64,000 bases of DNA, taken from Acanthococcus lagerstroemiae. Its lineage: Eukaryota; Arthropoda; Insecta; Hemiptera; Eriococcidae. Made by a program: the position numbers and the translations under genes. How positions within the stretch are numbered: position 1 is the first letter of the stretch; each line of letters begins with the position of its first letter. Below are positions 12,111 through 24,826 of the stretch, one piece after another. The stretch spans positions 69,164,344 through 69,228,343 of the forward strand of contig CM063108.1 of assembly GCA_031841125.1 (NCBI GenBank). Reading direction: 5' to 3'. Under the pieces are notes generated by a model that saw only the letters and a program-made list of their open reading frames with translations, did no database searches and had not been told where the DNA came from.

Positions 12111-12465
12111 TGTAGCGAAGGATTATGGCCGCAATTGGGAAGGGCGAAGTGATGGGTGAAGAGGTCTCGTGTGAATGAAAAAAGCTCTAAGAATGAGTAA
12201 AATAGAATTTTAGTCGGAACCTCTTATGAATCATGATTTTTAATTAGGCAACAGGCTGAAAATGGGTGAAAATAAAATTATAGTCAGAATCTCTCATGAA
12301 TCATGATTTTTGTAAAAAAAAGAAAAAGGCTAAAAATGAGTTTAAAACAATGTAAGGTCATATCACACTAGAAATGATTTCTGTCAAAAAAAAAAAAAAA
12401 TGGCTAAAATGGGTAAAAAAATGTGAGTTATATCAGTATAAGGTATAATCATGACTACTTATTTG

Positions 12466-13814
12466 TTTTTATGAAACTTGTTTTAATTTTTCATCCTGTA
12501 TTATGTATTTTTTAAAACTTGAACCGATTGTATTAGTTTACGGACACCGACGAAGGGTCGAACATTCTCGGCTCCTCGGAATATACGAACTGAGGAAACA
12601 CCGGATCTGTGCTTGGTTGAAATTGAAAATTTCCACCTTTAAAAGATGAAATAGATTGTAAGTGCGTTGGAGGGCTTGTTTGTCTTTTCTGTTCGTCCCT
12701 TCAGTGTCTATTACACGTTATTGGTGATTCCGTTTTATTTTTTGTTTTTTGTTTTCTCTTTTTCCTTTTTCTTTTTCCAAGTTATGGAATACATTCCTGG
12801 AAAAATTTTTAAATCTGATTTCTCATTATTGGTGTTGGACCGTTTAGAAGTTTTCTGAAACCCTGTTGTGTACTCAGTAATCACGTAAATCATATCACGA
12901 TTCCTGTGATCAGATTAAATTGAAACGTAGGGTTTTAGGAATATTCATTGAAATGACTTCGTTCAAAAATGCATCGCTTTCCTTCAGCAGCATTAGTGGG
13001 ATAATATTTGGGAAGATGTGTTAACTCGTGAATCTGTTTTCCCTTCAGAAAAGAAAATGGTAATTTATTGTGAGATGATTTCTGTCATCCCCGAGTCAAT
13101 GGTTTTTGTTGAGTATGAATAGTGATTGTCATCGGTAGTTTTGCGTTTTTCCCTCCAATACCTTGTGTTTTCTGATTTACTAACTTCCCCGGCTTACCTG
13201 TTGCTTCTGGAGTTGGAACAGATGACAGATGATCGTCTTGTTGGATTTACATTTAGATTCAACTTTAAACCTGTTTTCATGACTCACAGTGGTATTACAT
13301 CATTCACAGCTCTTCCAAGGATCATAGATCATGAAAATATTGAAAAGTGATATCTTGATATCATGAAAATATTTAAAAAAACAATGATGATGCGAGGATT
13401 CGGGTATAATTACGAAGATTTGATTTTTGAAAATTTATTAGCCGACTACAGCAATTCTGGTGTTGGCATTATACACTTTTAGTTAGAAAATCACAGCACA
13501 AAAGGAAAAGGCACAGGTCAAGTCAGGGCGGAAAGCCGAAAGAACTGGCAATCAAGAAAAAATTTTCCCGGTTCTCGATCAGTTCTCGATAAGATAGAAA
13601 ATATAAGAAAAAACATTAGAATATTTTCATCTTCGGGGAAGCTATTTGTTCTACAATTTGGACGTGTCTATTTACATTAGTTTCCTTCTTACTCTTCCTA
13701 GCATTCGTCTCCTCCTTCGATGATGACTGAGGAGACATACTGGCTGCTTCATATTGTGAGTTGCATAAATAAGCATCTCGTGTAAACTAAAAGAATCATC
13801 AGTGCACTAGTCAA
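12466..13814. other. Intergenic between foldback element and THOC6
   Basis: No supported gene. There are short open frames without motifs and long T-rich stretches (about 12727-12780). The last part must contain the THOC6 promoter and 5' UTR, but I see no clear TATA box. Confidence 0.4.
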
Positions 13815-16800
13815 ATGGATCAATCGTACTATAATACTGTTTCGTCTATTACATTTTCCCCTTGCGGGAATTATTTTGTTGCCGGCAACGTATTCGGTGA
13901 TTTAGTCCTTTTCAAGTGAGTGATTTCATGCTACACTGTTTGTATTCTTGCACTTTCGTTATTACCATAAATTATAAAGTAACTCGTATTCTCGTTGTTT
14001 CAGTTTAAATAATATTGTGAATAACACTGATAGTTCCGCCGAGAACTTACAAATAGCGAAGTGTAAGTTTAACTTGAACGCGGAACAGAAATCTCAGATA
14101 TGCTGCGCGACATCCTCTGATCAGTTCCTCATTGTTGGCTCTACCGGGGAAATAATTGGTTGGAATTGGGATGAAATTACCAATCTTCAGAATGGGAACA
14201 CACCGAAGAGTGCTTGGAAAATTCACATTCCGACGTCAACGTATGTAACGTCAAGAACACTCGATATTGAAATTGTAAATTGAATGTAATTATTTACACG
14301 TTAATGTTGTTGAAAGCAGTAATGGAGATACAACAGCCGAAGTTAATTCTGTAAAAACTGGGACGAAAACGGATGTAGCAGGAGACGTACTGTATGCCGG
14401 TTGCGGTGACAATAATGTTTATTCATTCAGTTTAGAGGATGGTCGGCTTCTGACGACCTACTCAGGACACACGGACTACATTCATAATATTGATTTGAGG
14501 TATTCGACGATGGTAACTTCGTCTAGTGTCCTCTTATTTTTATTTTATATAATATGTAAATTGATAATTTTTATCTAAATAGGGACAACTTGATTGCATC
14601 TGGCAGTGAAGATGGTTCTGTTCGACTATGGGATTGCAGAACCGCAGAAGTGACTAATATTATAGAACCTCATCGCCGTGCCGAGATTGAACGACCAGAA
14701 CTTGGTAATTGGATAGGTGACGTATCCCTTAGCGACAATTGGTTGGTACGTTCTTGCTATTTGATCTCTTCATTTATATGTATAACATGAGAAAATATTA
14801 CGCTTATGAAATTTTGTTTGTACTAGGTTTGTGGAGGCGGTTCTCGCTTGTCTTTATGGAATTTAAGGACAACAGACTGCCCTATGACGATATTTACCAG
14901 CACCAGAGATCAGGGTATACATGTTGCTAAGTTTCATCAAGACTCAATTTTAGCCGGAGGATCAGCACCACATTTCTCTTTGCTGAATTTTAATGATGAA
15001 TTGCGTACCGGAATGCAATCTTCGAACAGTACGGTGTACTCTTGTGCTCTTTCAGTTCTGCAAAATTCGCCGAAGGTAAATGTTGTGTGGAAATTTGAAT
15101 ATCGTTGTCTACAAGAGTAGATTGTATTTAGATAGCCTTCACCACCTCCTCCCATCATCCGAGAAGAATCAGTGGGTGGATTGCCTACTTGAGAAATAGC
15201 TGAAGAACTAGACAGATCTACACTCCAGAATTAAGTCAGATTGCATGACAGGCTGTCAGAAATAGACAGTCAGCTATCTCTAAATTGATACTTGCAGAAA
15301 GACTGGTCGATAAGCAGATTCTGATAACATATAGACCAAGAATTTCACATCTTTTCCGAAAGAAAGAGAAAATAGAAAGTTGAGATCCAGGAATCGAAAA
15401 TCATGGGTTTTCTTGCTTTTTGTGTTTATTAAGTCAGTGATGGAGTAGAGAGGTTCAGAAACAACATGGAATTGTCTTCGATAATAATCTGGAGTCCTCT
15501 TAGAGGAAAACAACGATCGGGCATTCATTATATCTTCTCTAGAAGCTCCAACTCTCAAAGTTTCATTCTAGATGCAATTAATAATATGTACATTCAAAAT
15601 TCTGGACTAGTTGCTGGAGAGGGCCCTGAGGCCTTTCTTACGGAGGGAAGGGGGGAAGTCAGCAGTGGCGTACATTCCAGGTAAGCAAGGTAAGCGCCGC
15701 TTACCCTGGAAAATCCCGAGAAAATAAATTTCCATAATATAATATATCAACTTGTAACAAATAGAAGAAATGAAACATTGGGCAAGAAAATCTAAGCTGA
15801 AAGCTGAGATCTCTCCTCTAGCCGTAGCAAATCTCTCTTGAACGAGAAAGTAGAAGGAAACAAACAGATTCTTCGACGATATTAATAGTGCAGTGTTAAT
15901 GAGTCTAACATGAGTCTTCACAAGTGTTTACCATAATCCCAACTATTCTTGAGAGAAATATCAAATTTTAATGGGCTCTTGATGAGCCCAAATAAATTTT
16001 GATTGTGTCCTTGGAGTCTTCAAGTTATGAACAAATCTTGGTAGGTCTTGACTTATTTCTCTTATTGAGGTCTCAACGAAACGTGATAAATCCTGACGAA
16101 CGTTTATCAGAGTCTGCACGAGTTTTAGTAAATCGTAACTGAGTTTTAAGTAATCTAATCTTATTGTAATAAGTTGTTAGATGCGTATTAAAGCCGCTGC
16201 AAGGTCGTAACGACTCTGAATGATTCCAGCAGAATTTCATAGAAACTCAATAAATCTTACCCAGGTTTTAATGAGTGTTCATGAATCAATAAATTTCAGT
16301 GAAAACCAATGAGTGCGACAGAGTGTGAGAGTGTTAACTACTTAAGATGATTTTAATTGAGCCAAATATGGTCCGGAAAATTCTTTACAGAGTCTTAGTC
16401 TTGACTGATTTTAATGAGTCCTTAATCATAGTTTTAACTGTTTTTAATAAGTCCTTAATTTATCGTTATAGAGTCTAAACAGGGCTTTGATCAGTTTCAA
16501 TAAATTCGAATGAATCTCAACTCAAATTTGAGGAACTAATGATTTTTAACGAATTTTATGAACGCCTCCTTTCCAGTGGGAAAAAACTTCAAGTTAATTA
16601 TCTTCAAAATTAATACACAGACGGAAGGGCGATTAGTCAGTTAGTTTGGCAGTTCGGCCGATAGAATGTGAGGTGCACAGCGAGAGCAATTCACTGAGTC
16701 TGCTTGAAAAGAGAAGAAAAAAAAGTGATAAATTTACTTTTTTATTTATTTATTATCTTCATTCTTGCTTATGAATGGTTGTTATGTATATTCCTTGGAG

Positions 16801-16917
16801 AATAATCGAATCATTATCTGTTTTATTTTTCAGGCTTTGAGTTTCGTGGGAAATGGTAATAACATAGATATCACCACAAACTTCCGGTATCGCGAGTATG
16901 TTATTCCATTTTACTAA
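13815..16917 (+). CDS. THOC6: THO complex subunit 6 (THOC6), WD40 protein, six exons
   Basis: Exons: 13815-13915, 14004-14240, 14320-14499, 14583-14745, 14827-15075, 16834-16917. Joined they give 337 residues; human THOC6 is 341. WD40 units are visible: the start (SITFSPCGNYFVAGN), DVLYAGCGDNNVYSF, LIASGSEDGSVRLWD and NWLVCGGGSRLSLWNLR. The family-specific middle segment RPELGNWIGDVSLSDNWLVC and the C-terminal NFRYREYVIPF match THOC6, not a generic WD40 protein. THOC6 forms part of the THO/TREX assembly that couples transcription and splicing to mRNA export in the nucleus. Intron 5 is 1.76 kb, much longer than the others, and repeat-rich. A poly(A) signal at 16951 follows the TAA closely. All junctions are GT-AG and phases agree. 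Confidence 0.93.
15960..16560 (+). repeat. Decayed minisatellite in THOC6 intron 5
   Basis: Phrases such as TCTTGATGAG, GTCTTGACT, TTTTAATGAGT, AATAAATC and GAGTCTAA recur at irregular intervals of roughly 20-30 bp. It looks like an old tandem repeat that has drifted; similar text occurs near 27.2-27.45 and 46.45-46.8 kb. Confidence 0.45.
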
Positions 16918-16950
16918 GAAGTTCTAATCGGACTGTAAAATTGTGACGCA

Positions 16951-16956
16951 AATAAA
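16951..16956 (+). terminator. Poly(A) signal AATAAA of THOC6
   Basis: AATAAA lies 34 bp after the THOC6 stop codon. No other canonical signal lies closer. Confidence 0.55.
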
Positions 16957-17085
16957 GTGAAACACTTGAAGAGTTCATGCAGTCGGCCTGGTAAGCTTAA
17001 TTGATAATAAATGATCGCAACAAATTGTAATTACTTGTACATACAAAGAGTATCGGCACTATTTTTTTGTTCGACGTGTGGATTA

Positions 17086-17091
17086 TTTATT
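17086..17091 (-). terminator. Candidate poly(A) signal of the SH3 gene
   Basis: TTTATT on the + strand (AATAAA on the minus strand) lies about 270 bp past the minus-strand stop at 17364. It is 130 bp beyond the THOC6 signal, so the two 3' ends may overlap. Confidence 0.35.
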
Positions 17092-17363
17092 GTAGTGAAT
17101 ACATTTTCAATTTTTTTGTATATGCTTTCTTCTGCCTCCTAATAAAGGAAACGAAATTGTTCTGAAGCCTGTATCAACTTCGTAACTTATTAAATTAGGC
17201 AGATCAATTCGAAATTTCACAAAATTTACGTTCTATCGTGCTGTACTTTTGTTTTTCAGTTATTCGACCTCTTATAATAGTCTCTTAACTTGGCAACCTT
17301 TAGGACTAGGAAGGTACAACTTTCATGAAAGTAATTTCGATTTCAAATACATTCTTTCAATTG

Positions 17364-20300
17364 TCAAAAACAACGATAACCTGCAACCGCGGCCGGGATA
17401 AAACCTTCTTCATGTTGTTCGTTTCTCACCCAAAACCAACCCCTTACCCTGCAGTGCACTAAAAACACCACTTCGCCCTTCTTTACCGATAGCGTATTCG
17501 TTTCATGACTCTCGTAATCATTTTTCACGATTAATATAGTCGATTTTCGAAAGTCATTTTTCTGTTCGATACTCGACAGGCATTGTTTTTGTCGGATACC
17601 GGTAGCTTGAAGGTAAAGTAAATCGACATTCCGTTCGCTGTAATTGATTTCGCCGTGGACGTCCTCTTCGTAGATAAGTTTCAGCGTTTCCAATGTGTTC
17701 ATATGATAGCTGGATGTTTGGCGAGGATGACATGGAATCTCTAATGGTAAGCATATATCGCTGCAGACGTAACCCTCGTGACCGTGAGCGGTTCGAACAT
17801 ACAACCAGTTGTCATGTTGAAAGAGTACGTTAAGAACGATACCTAAGGGCAGGTGTTCTTCTTTGTAATCAAGCCGCTGCAGTGGAGCCGGCGCTGTCAG
17901 TACTACCGGCAAGTGTCCGGGATGCTCTGCTGACTGAAATGTGTTACAATTATTACGATTACAAAATAATTTTAAATAATCCCTATTTGCTATTATAGAG
18001 AAAAGTATGTCCGGTACCCGTATTCGACATGAATACTTATGTAAATCAAAATTCAGTTCTCGTTTGGATTGTTCAATACAAAAATCCTCGAATGAAAATC
18101 ACGATTAATATCGAATGAACGCAAACCTGAATTTCTTTTTCTGGTGTGTTGTATCCATATCGTGGCAGCTTTTTTGGTGTTATTATTTTATCTTCTTGTT
18201 CAGTCAGTTTTATACTAGACGAGTCACTGACTTTGAAACTGAAATTTTCTTCGATGGTGATGAAGTTGATGCTTTTCCATTTTTCTTTTTTCTTTGACCA
18301 TAATTTGTTTCTGAGAATCATAAAACAATAGAAAATCTGATAACATTCACACAATTCACTATACAGTTACTTGACATTGGGAAGTTTACCAATAGTACCT
18401 ATGTTGGTAGCCCTGCCTCTACAGCTGGAGGATAATTTAAAATTTAACTCGTTCATATAAAAAAAAGAGTAAAAGAAGTGATATTTGAACGCCTTTGGCG
18501 TGTTATAAAAATCGTTTTTGAAGGAATGTTGGTTGAAATTATTTCAGCAATAGTATTGAGCTATCAGGATAAAAAAGAATTACGTCCATGGACATTTTTC
18601 TAATGAAATTACGTGAAATTGAAAATCGCAATTTTTGATGTAGAAAAATAGGGAAGCTGAAATAATCCCCCAGACGTTTCCAATGTGTTGAGTGTTTGTG
18701 TTAGTATACTACACTAGCGCTACCTAGGCAATGTTAACGTCCCAATAAAGCCAAGAGGGGAAATAATAAATTTATGTGCAACCAAGCCCTGGATAGTGGT
18801 CCGAAACCTTGGTAATTCGAGAATTTCCGATAAAATTCTGGGTAAAACGGGGAAACGGTCACAGCGAACTCGCACAAACACATTTTCAAATTTCATCCAC
18901 GATTTTTCCTGTAATATTTACGCTCCCGGAGTTTTAAACTATTGTGGGGCGTTTCGTTTCGTTTATTAAATTAATTCTGAATGAACACACGTTGGAAATA
19001 TGCTACACTGACACGATAACAAAGAGGGATAGCCTATATCTGCAGTAAAAAGTGGCACAGTGGTCCAAGATCTTGAAAATGCGAGTATTGTCGGAAAACT
19101 TACAGTCGAAGGGAAATAGTACCGAAATTACGCTCATGAGTGCTCGAATGTTCAAAAAACATTCTCAAAAGGGTTTGGCCGGAGAATAATATTTAAAAAT
19201 GTTTGTGCTTGCTCAGTAGTTCCCACCCAAAAATATTTTCTTCAGATTTGACATCAAGGAAGAGAAAAAGGATAAGAAAAAAAACTCTCAAATATGCTGG
19301 AAATACTTTCCCCTACTCGGAAACTGAATCATCGGTTTCTGTCCATGAAGTCAAATTCCTGGAAATTTTAAAGCAATTTTGGGGGAACCCTAGTTGATGT
19401 TTTTCCACTATCGAATAATAGTGTTTTTGGAAGAAAGTTATTTTTGAATTGTCTGGATTTTCAGAAAATGTGGAGAAGTGAACTTAGTTTTGACTTGGAA
19501 GGGCAGAAAGAATTTAAAATTCTGTACTTATACCCGTGGCATTCTATTGAATTAATTTCATATTTCAACGGTCAGAGTCTGTAGTGATGTCTCCAACATT
19601 TTTTTAAATTAATTTATGCATACCGACTGCAACGACTGAGTCAAGGCAATCCAAGGCGGACAATTCAGAATTTATGGGAATTAGGTGGTCTCCACCCTGA
19701 TTATTTTTATTCTCATAAGTGCTGCGAAAATTTTGCAGATTTGAACGATGTGTGTAGACTATTTTCGTATTTTATCCGGAAAAATTGATGAGTCGCTATA
19801 ATATTGTTCCGGTTCATCGGATTTTCCAATTTGATATAAATTTCTTCCCTCCGGATTGGATATGTCCTCCCACCCACCTACCTGAGTATCTATCCGGCAG
19901 ACCACTGAGGAAAATACAGAAGAGACTAATGTTCCGATCAATTGCCCAGGATGCCACGATTTATAGAAATTAACAATATAAAATATGAATTCTCCCTATT
20001 CTGACGGAGGCCCATTCGGAGCGTTTCCGGTATAAGGGGTGTGGTGTCCCGGGGCCAATTTGGCATGCGTGCATCGCCATACGCCCCTCTATCATCGAAT
20101 ATAAAAAATGAAATAGGTTAGTGAGACACAAATAGTGTATCTTTTGATGCAATCAATAAAGATATGTGGCGCCTTGCCGGACCTTTGCGTGAAAATCACG
20201 CGTGTTGCTTATCTTCACGCTGCTGAACTTATATTTGATAAAAGCTGTAGCTTTCTGGTTCACAAAATTCTCGATGTCGCTTTTCCCCTTATAAATTACC

Positions 20301-20658
20301 TTTTTGAATACTTAAGCCCTCATTTTGATATAAAACCAACTTATATTAATCCCACATCCGGATAAATTTACTCCTCTCATGTTATTTTCGAGCAGAATAA
20401 GTGCCGAAAATGGTGGGTATATTGTTCGTGTGCACCACCAGGCTTTTTTCAAGCGGTGGCAAGGTAATCCAGGGAGTTGAGCAGAATCATTTTCCAAGAA
20501 AACTATAATATGCTTTTGTAAAATGATAAATTTTTTGAAAATTCTGGGAGAAGGATCAAATGACTTGTCTAAATTTTTTTGCCTGAAAATGGAATAAAAT
20601 GCACTGAAAAAATCATTCGAGTACAATATGCTCAGTAAACTTACCTTCTCGCTTTCAT
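17364..20658 (-). CDS. Two-SH3-domain protein, possibly Dlish
   Basis: Exons on the minus strand: 17364-17933 (last), 18127-18310, and a candidate first coding exon 20645-20658 that supplies ATG plus four codons, ends AG|GTAAGT and is in phase. Joined it is 255 residues. N-terminal about 65 residues are basic then acidic (KLWSKKKEKWKS). SH3 domain 1 spans about 75-125 (LTAPAPLQRLDYKEEHLP, DNWLYVRTAHGHEGYV). SH3 domain 2 is C-terminal (TILIVKNDYESHETNTLS, GWFWVRNEQHEEGFIPAAV). The wording of both domains recalls insect Dlish, a Fat-Dachsous/Hippo pathway adaptor that recruits the myosin Dachs; that protein has three SH3 domains as I remember, and only two are visible here. The first exon is the weakest part. 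It is convergent with THOC6, 446 bp apart. Confidence 0.6.
20024..20100 (+). repeat. Fragment similar to the tail of the 62-kb LINE
   Basis: The text GTGTCCCGGGGCCAATTTGG followed by GCATGCGTGCATCGCCATA resembles 63008-63053, just after the LINE remnant (CAGTGTCTCAAGGGCCACTT, then GTATGCGTGCGTCGCCATA). Both are followed by CATCATCG or ATCATCG. It probably marks a 5'-truncated copy of the same LINE family. Confidence 0.5.
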
Positions 20659-23332
20659 GAAAAACGAAGATGGAACTGAGGAATTAGCTGTAAATGTAAT
20701 ATTGCCCATGTTGCGGAAACGAACTAAATTTCAAATTGTGCCGCGATGAAGCCCAAAAGAAAATGCGACCCATGTCACGTGTAGAATTTGTTTGTTTTGA
20801 TCAACATTTCGCGATAAAAGAAATTTTTCGAACACAAAAATGTTTTTTGTTAACTGCTCTTGAATCAGTAAATGCCGACAATCATGAAGGAGTCGCGAAA
20901 AACGGTAAATAACAAATACGTTACGTATATTGGTGGAATCGCCAGACGTTGAAGACTAACTAGGTATATTAAACGATTAAATTATTTAGACGGATGAATA
21001 ATTCTCGGCGAAGTCCCTCCAAAAACCGGTATCGCACATGTTCGGTCAAACAATGTAGAACACGGTATCATACATCTTCATCAGATTATAAAGAAGAAAA
21101 AGAATGGAAAACTGAAGTTTACTTCCTGAACCATAATAGTGCCTATAAAAAAATCGTACAGCTCGCGGCACGTAAAAGTGCAACCTTAATTATTGGTTCT
21201 CTTTGACTTTTGACGTCTCCTTACTTCACGTGATAAAATTTGTTCGTCTGAGGAAACATCTTTTTGCATCCATAACATAATCTTTCCTCCATCAGATTTT
21301 GGAAAATCAGTCATTCCTAAACAGTATATAAATATGTTGATCGCAATATATTTGTTTTGTTGTTCCAGTCAAAATTTAAACTAAAAGTTGTTTTTAAACA
21401 TAACCCACTATAATTTCTGGTCAGTTGGTTCAACACTTATAATCATTAAACTTGAATGGTACTCGTCACTTTAACCCTGCATAACTGCAAGGGTATGTGC
21501 GCATTATTCGTAAAACTAGCGCATAGAAATTTCTATCAAATTGTGCATAAAAATAAAGCACACCTCGTTCCCACGATCGCCGGGTTGGATACGTCGGTCG
21601 GGGTCACAGTCTACCTACTATTTCAAGATGCAACGTTTTCACCTTCTTTGTTAACCCGCCCATATGTCACGATTTCTTCGTTATTACTTTTTTCTTCTTG
21701 TTTCATTCTGCTTGGGAAAATTTTTAATATTTTTAATCAATAAATATTATCGTACTTATGACTATCATTACAAGTGTTCATTTTCATTATCTTGGTCGTC
21801 ATCTCGGGGAATTATTTTGGACGTGCCGCAGTTCCAGCGTTTTACGGGAAGTATTTAAATGTTTGCAACTATGGGTATATACGGGTGATTTTATAAAAAT
21901 AACGCCTCAGTTAATTCATTCTCGCTTAGCTTGTCAGGTTAAACTTGAAAAAAGAAATGCTGTGATTTAAATTTACATAAGGTTAAACAGATTTGAGTAA
22001 TGTTTGTACTTATCACCAAAATCGATTACGCGTAATTCATTAATTCGAGATGTTTTTTTCTAAAATGTATATTATTAAAAGTGTAGTATCTTAATATGAG
22101 AGCACCTATCGAATTTTTCTCGACTTTGGAAGCATTTTAAATCTCTGTGATCGATATATTCCTCCTGGAATTCTTGAAAATGACTCAAAGTGCAAGAAAA
22201 CAAATAATAGGCATTAAAAAACTTGGAGTTCCCAAAGTTGATAGCCCTGCGTACTGAAAAGGTGATCATGTACAATTTTTCATAAGATTACCGCGAGCAA
22301 AATTTTAACGTCTTTAAATCAATTGGAAATTGATTTAAAAAATATCTCGTCCTGCATTTTATTGTATTGTTATTACTAAACAATAGAATTATAGTCAACG
22401 CATGTGAGTGGAATGATTTTCGCCGTTTTTTGCCTTCCTAAGGATAACAGTATTTCCATTTAAAAAGTATCAATGATCACCCTTTTAGTTTCACCCGCGC
22501 AGGTGATTTTGTAGCGCTCTCTAGTGCAGGTTTTGACGCCTATATGATGCATTCGAAACAGATGGGCACCTATGTAAAAATATTTCTAGGGCTCTCTCAT
22601 AAAACCCGTCTGGAAAATCATGGCTCTAGCATAAATTAAGCACCAATTCCAAAATTAGAGCTCGATTTGCACCAGGCACTATATTCCCGCCGGATTTGCA
22701 CAATTCCGACGTTGGCGTTCGTGCGCATTTGGAACAGGGACGACACTGGCACAAATATGGTTTTGGCACCACGATTTCCAGGTGGTATATGGTGTTAGGA
22801 TCCTCACTCATTCTTTCGTCCCCTAACATTTCTCAGCATAATATGTATTTTTAATTTATTAATTCGATGTTCATTTCAGTACATTTCCATTTTTAATTGG
22901 GATTACGAGACTAAAGTTTATTTCGCGTATGGTTCGAGTCCACCAGTATCATAACAATAGCGCTGTGCCGAGTCGACATTTTACCGATTGTAAACTAATA
23001 CTCATTGTGTCGCTTTCTTCACTCAAGCCTGAGTCTGAAACCTGCACCGTCGGGTGGTGGGTGAGATAGTCCCTCATGTGTGTGTCTCCCGGTGGCTGTA
23101 TACGCCCATGCATGACCGGCAGAATTTCCAGCCCCTGAAAGGCTCTCTGAAGTAACGGTACCGAACCGACGTCTTACTGATTTAAACCAATACTGTGGTG
23201 GCACTGTCCACTTTGTAGTTACCTACATATAATATCTCGTGGTCTCGTTCCACGCTGAGAAATCTTTTTCCACAGCACCTACAAGGAAAGTACTTATTAT
23301 TTTCCTACTGCAGGAAAAATGTCTCATCATAT

Positions 23333-23578
23333 GGACGTTTTTAAGTGAGACAGAACCAAGCGACAAAATCTGGTTTTGAGAACCCGTGATTCGAAGTTCA
23401 AGAGCCATGTAGAAACTATATGAATAGCATTTACTGATGAGCTTTTTTCAACGTGAGTACACATTTTTGTATCGGGGTCCCAATTTTGAAAAATTCTATT
23501 TCTACGCTCTTTCCAACAATACTAATAACTCACTTTGTCAACAAATGTCAGTTGGTTCTGTTACGCTTAACAGCGTCC
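23333..23578 (+). mobile_element. MITE of the GGACGCTGTTAAG family, copy 2 (both ends present)
   Basis: It begins GGACGTTTTTAAG and ends CTTAACAGCGTCC, near-perfect inverted ends of 13 bp, 246 bp in total. The interior matches copy 1 at 4595 over CCAAGCGACA, GTGATTCGAAGTTCAAGA, CAACGTGAGTACACATTTTT and TTTGTCAACAAATG. It has no coding capacity. Confidence 0.8.
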
Positions 23579-24469
23579 ATGTACAGTCCATGTATGCACG
23601 CGCTGTAATCGGAATTTTGAGTCGATGGCAGCACGTAGTACAATTTGAGGGCCAATTTTGAAATGGCATTCGATTTGCCCTAGGATCAAGCATAAATTTG
23701 GCGCCAATGCCATTATTTGGGCTGACCAGTCTTTAGTAGGTTTTGTCATGTCGTGAGGTTGTGACATTTCCTTCTCAAGTTTTGAAGTTGATCTTTAAAA
23801 ACGAGAGGCGTTTTGCGATTTGGACTGCAAGCGCGAAAGAGTCACCCTCTACAATTTTAGGCACGTGGAAAAAAAAGGAACTACTAAAACCCTACACATT
23901 TCAGAAGAATTTATCAGATTGAAGAAAAAAAAAATGGTTTCAATGGAAGAGAAATTTTATGTTCTATGAATTTTGTTTTATTTATTTTTTCGATGAACGC
24001 TTTCGTTTTCAAATATTTTGAGATTTCTTCATATTATGCAAGGTAAACGACAACAGCGCGCCACCGCTTTGAACAGCCTAAATTAAGGGGCTAATTAGGA
24101 CTCGGAATCAAAGTGGCTGACACCTAGCGGATGTCTTGTGAACCCTCGCGGAGTGATCAATGGAGAAAAAATAAATAGGTCGCGCGGATCGGGCCGACAC
24201 AGGGCCTTACTTCACCCCACTTCTATTAATTTTGCTACGTGACATATTAAATTTTTAATCACAAGGTCGAATATGTCTCCCTCCTCCCTACAGTTCAAAT
24301 TTGAAGCATGTCTGTCATTTTTTAGTTTTATAATGAATTTTTGCACAAGGAAAAACCCATATTTCTCAGTTATGGCAATGTTATTTCCGTCTGTGATCAT
24401 GATCACTCAACCTTTTATTAGGAAATAGGAAGTGCACATTAGCGCTCCTACTTCCGTACTTCCATTCCA

Positions 24470-24562
24470 GGACTACTATTCTCGAAATGTTGTTATGCGA
24501 TGTTTTGATAACAACGGTTGTTATCATAACATCGCATAACAACTTTTCGAGAATAGTGGTCC
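24470..24562. repeat. Near-perfect hairpin with about 45-bp arms
   Basis: The left arm (24470-24514) and right arm (24517-24562) are inverse complements with few mismatches and only a 2-bp spacer. The arms include TTCTCGAAATGTTGTTATGC on the left and GCATAACAACTTTTCGAGAA on the right. It is cruciform-capable and could be a solo terminal palindrome or a very small foldback element. Confidence 0.75.
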
Positions 24563-24610
24563 AGGTTCCACTAGTTCCACCTTTGACTATATAGATATAA
24601 CTACGTTATA

Positions 24611-24826
24611 TGGACTGGTAATAGTTAGTCGAGAAAAGTTGAATGTAAACAAAGGCAATTTGCCTTGAAGAAATCTAACGTACCCTATAACTAAAGTACT
24701 ATAACCTCTACCTATAACTATACAGGTACTATATAGATATAACTACAAACGGGGCAAATTGCCTTTGTTTACATTCAACGATGCTCCATTTAAACCTGTG
24801 TAATTCTTATCACTATTACCAGTCCA
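24611..24826. repeat. Inverted-repeat element, 216 bp
   Basis: Outer arms are TGGACTGGTAATAGT (24611-24625) and ACTATTACCAGTCCA (24812-24826). Inner arms cover 24639-24665 and 24753-24779 (TTGAATGTAAACAAAGGCAA and its inverse complement). ATATAGATATAACTAC occurs just outside the left arm (24589) and again inside (24730). It lies 48 bp after the hairpin at 24470-24562, so the two may be parts of one compound structure. Confidence 0.65.

Larger units (their letters stand above)
10435..12459. mobile_element. 2-kb foldback/TIR element with G-rich core and 6-bp target duplication
   Basis: Long inverted terminal repeats of about 270 bp: the left arm (10435 to about 10705) and the right arm (about 12190-12459) are imperfect inverse complements. 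Shared blocks include AGTAGTCATG at the very ends, CTAGTGTGATATGA, AATCATGATTCATGA and CATAAGAGGTTCCGA. Both sides are flanked by TATTTG (10429-10434 and 12460-12465), a perfect 6-bp direct repeat. The interior holds a tandem duplication of about 120 bp (10989-11180), then a purine/G-rich minisatellite (about 11330-12110). There is no transposase-like frame, so it is non-autonomous. It sits 40 bp after the ARMC5 stop codon, so ARMC5 transcripts may run into it. Confidence 0.8.

Noticed and set aside
4825..18740. Shared block ATTGCCTAGGTAGCGCTAATG near 4830 and its inverse complement near 18710-18730
   Set aside because: Clearly a repeat, but I could not define ends or copy structure, so it is not listed as an element.
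20994..21970. Plus-strand frames that might form a THAP-like or other small gene
   Set aside because: No zinc-ligand spacing or family motif could be matched, and splice phases did not join them.
22626..23767. Minus-strand frames with several cysteines
   Set aside because: They overlap repeat sequence and a MITE, and the cysteine pattern fits no known finger.
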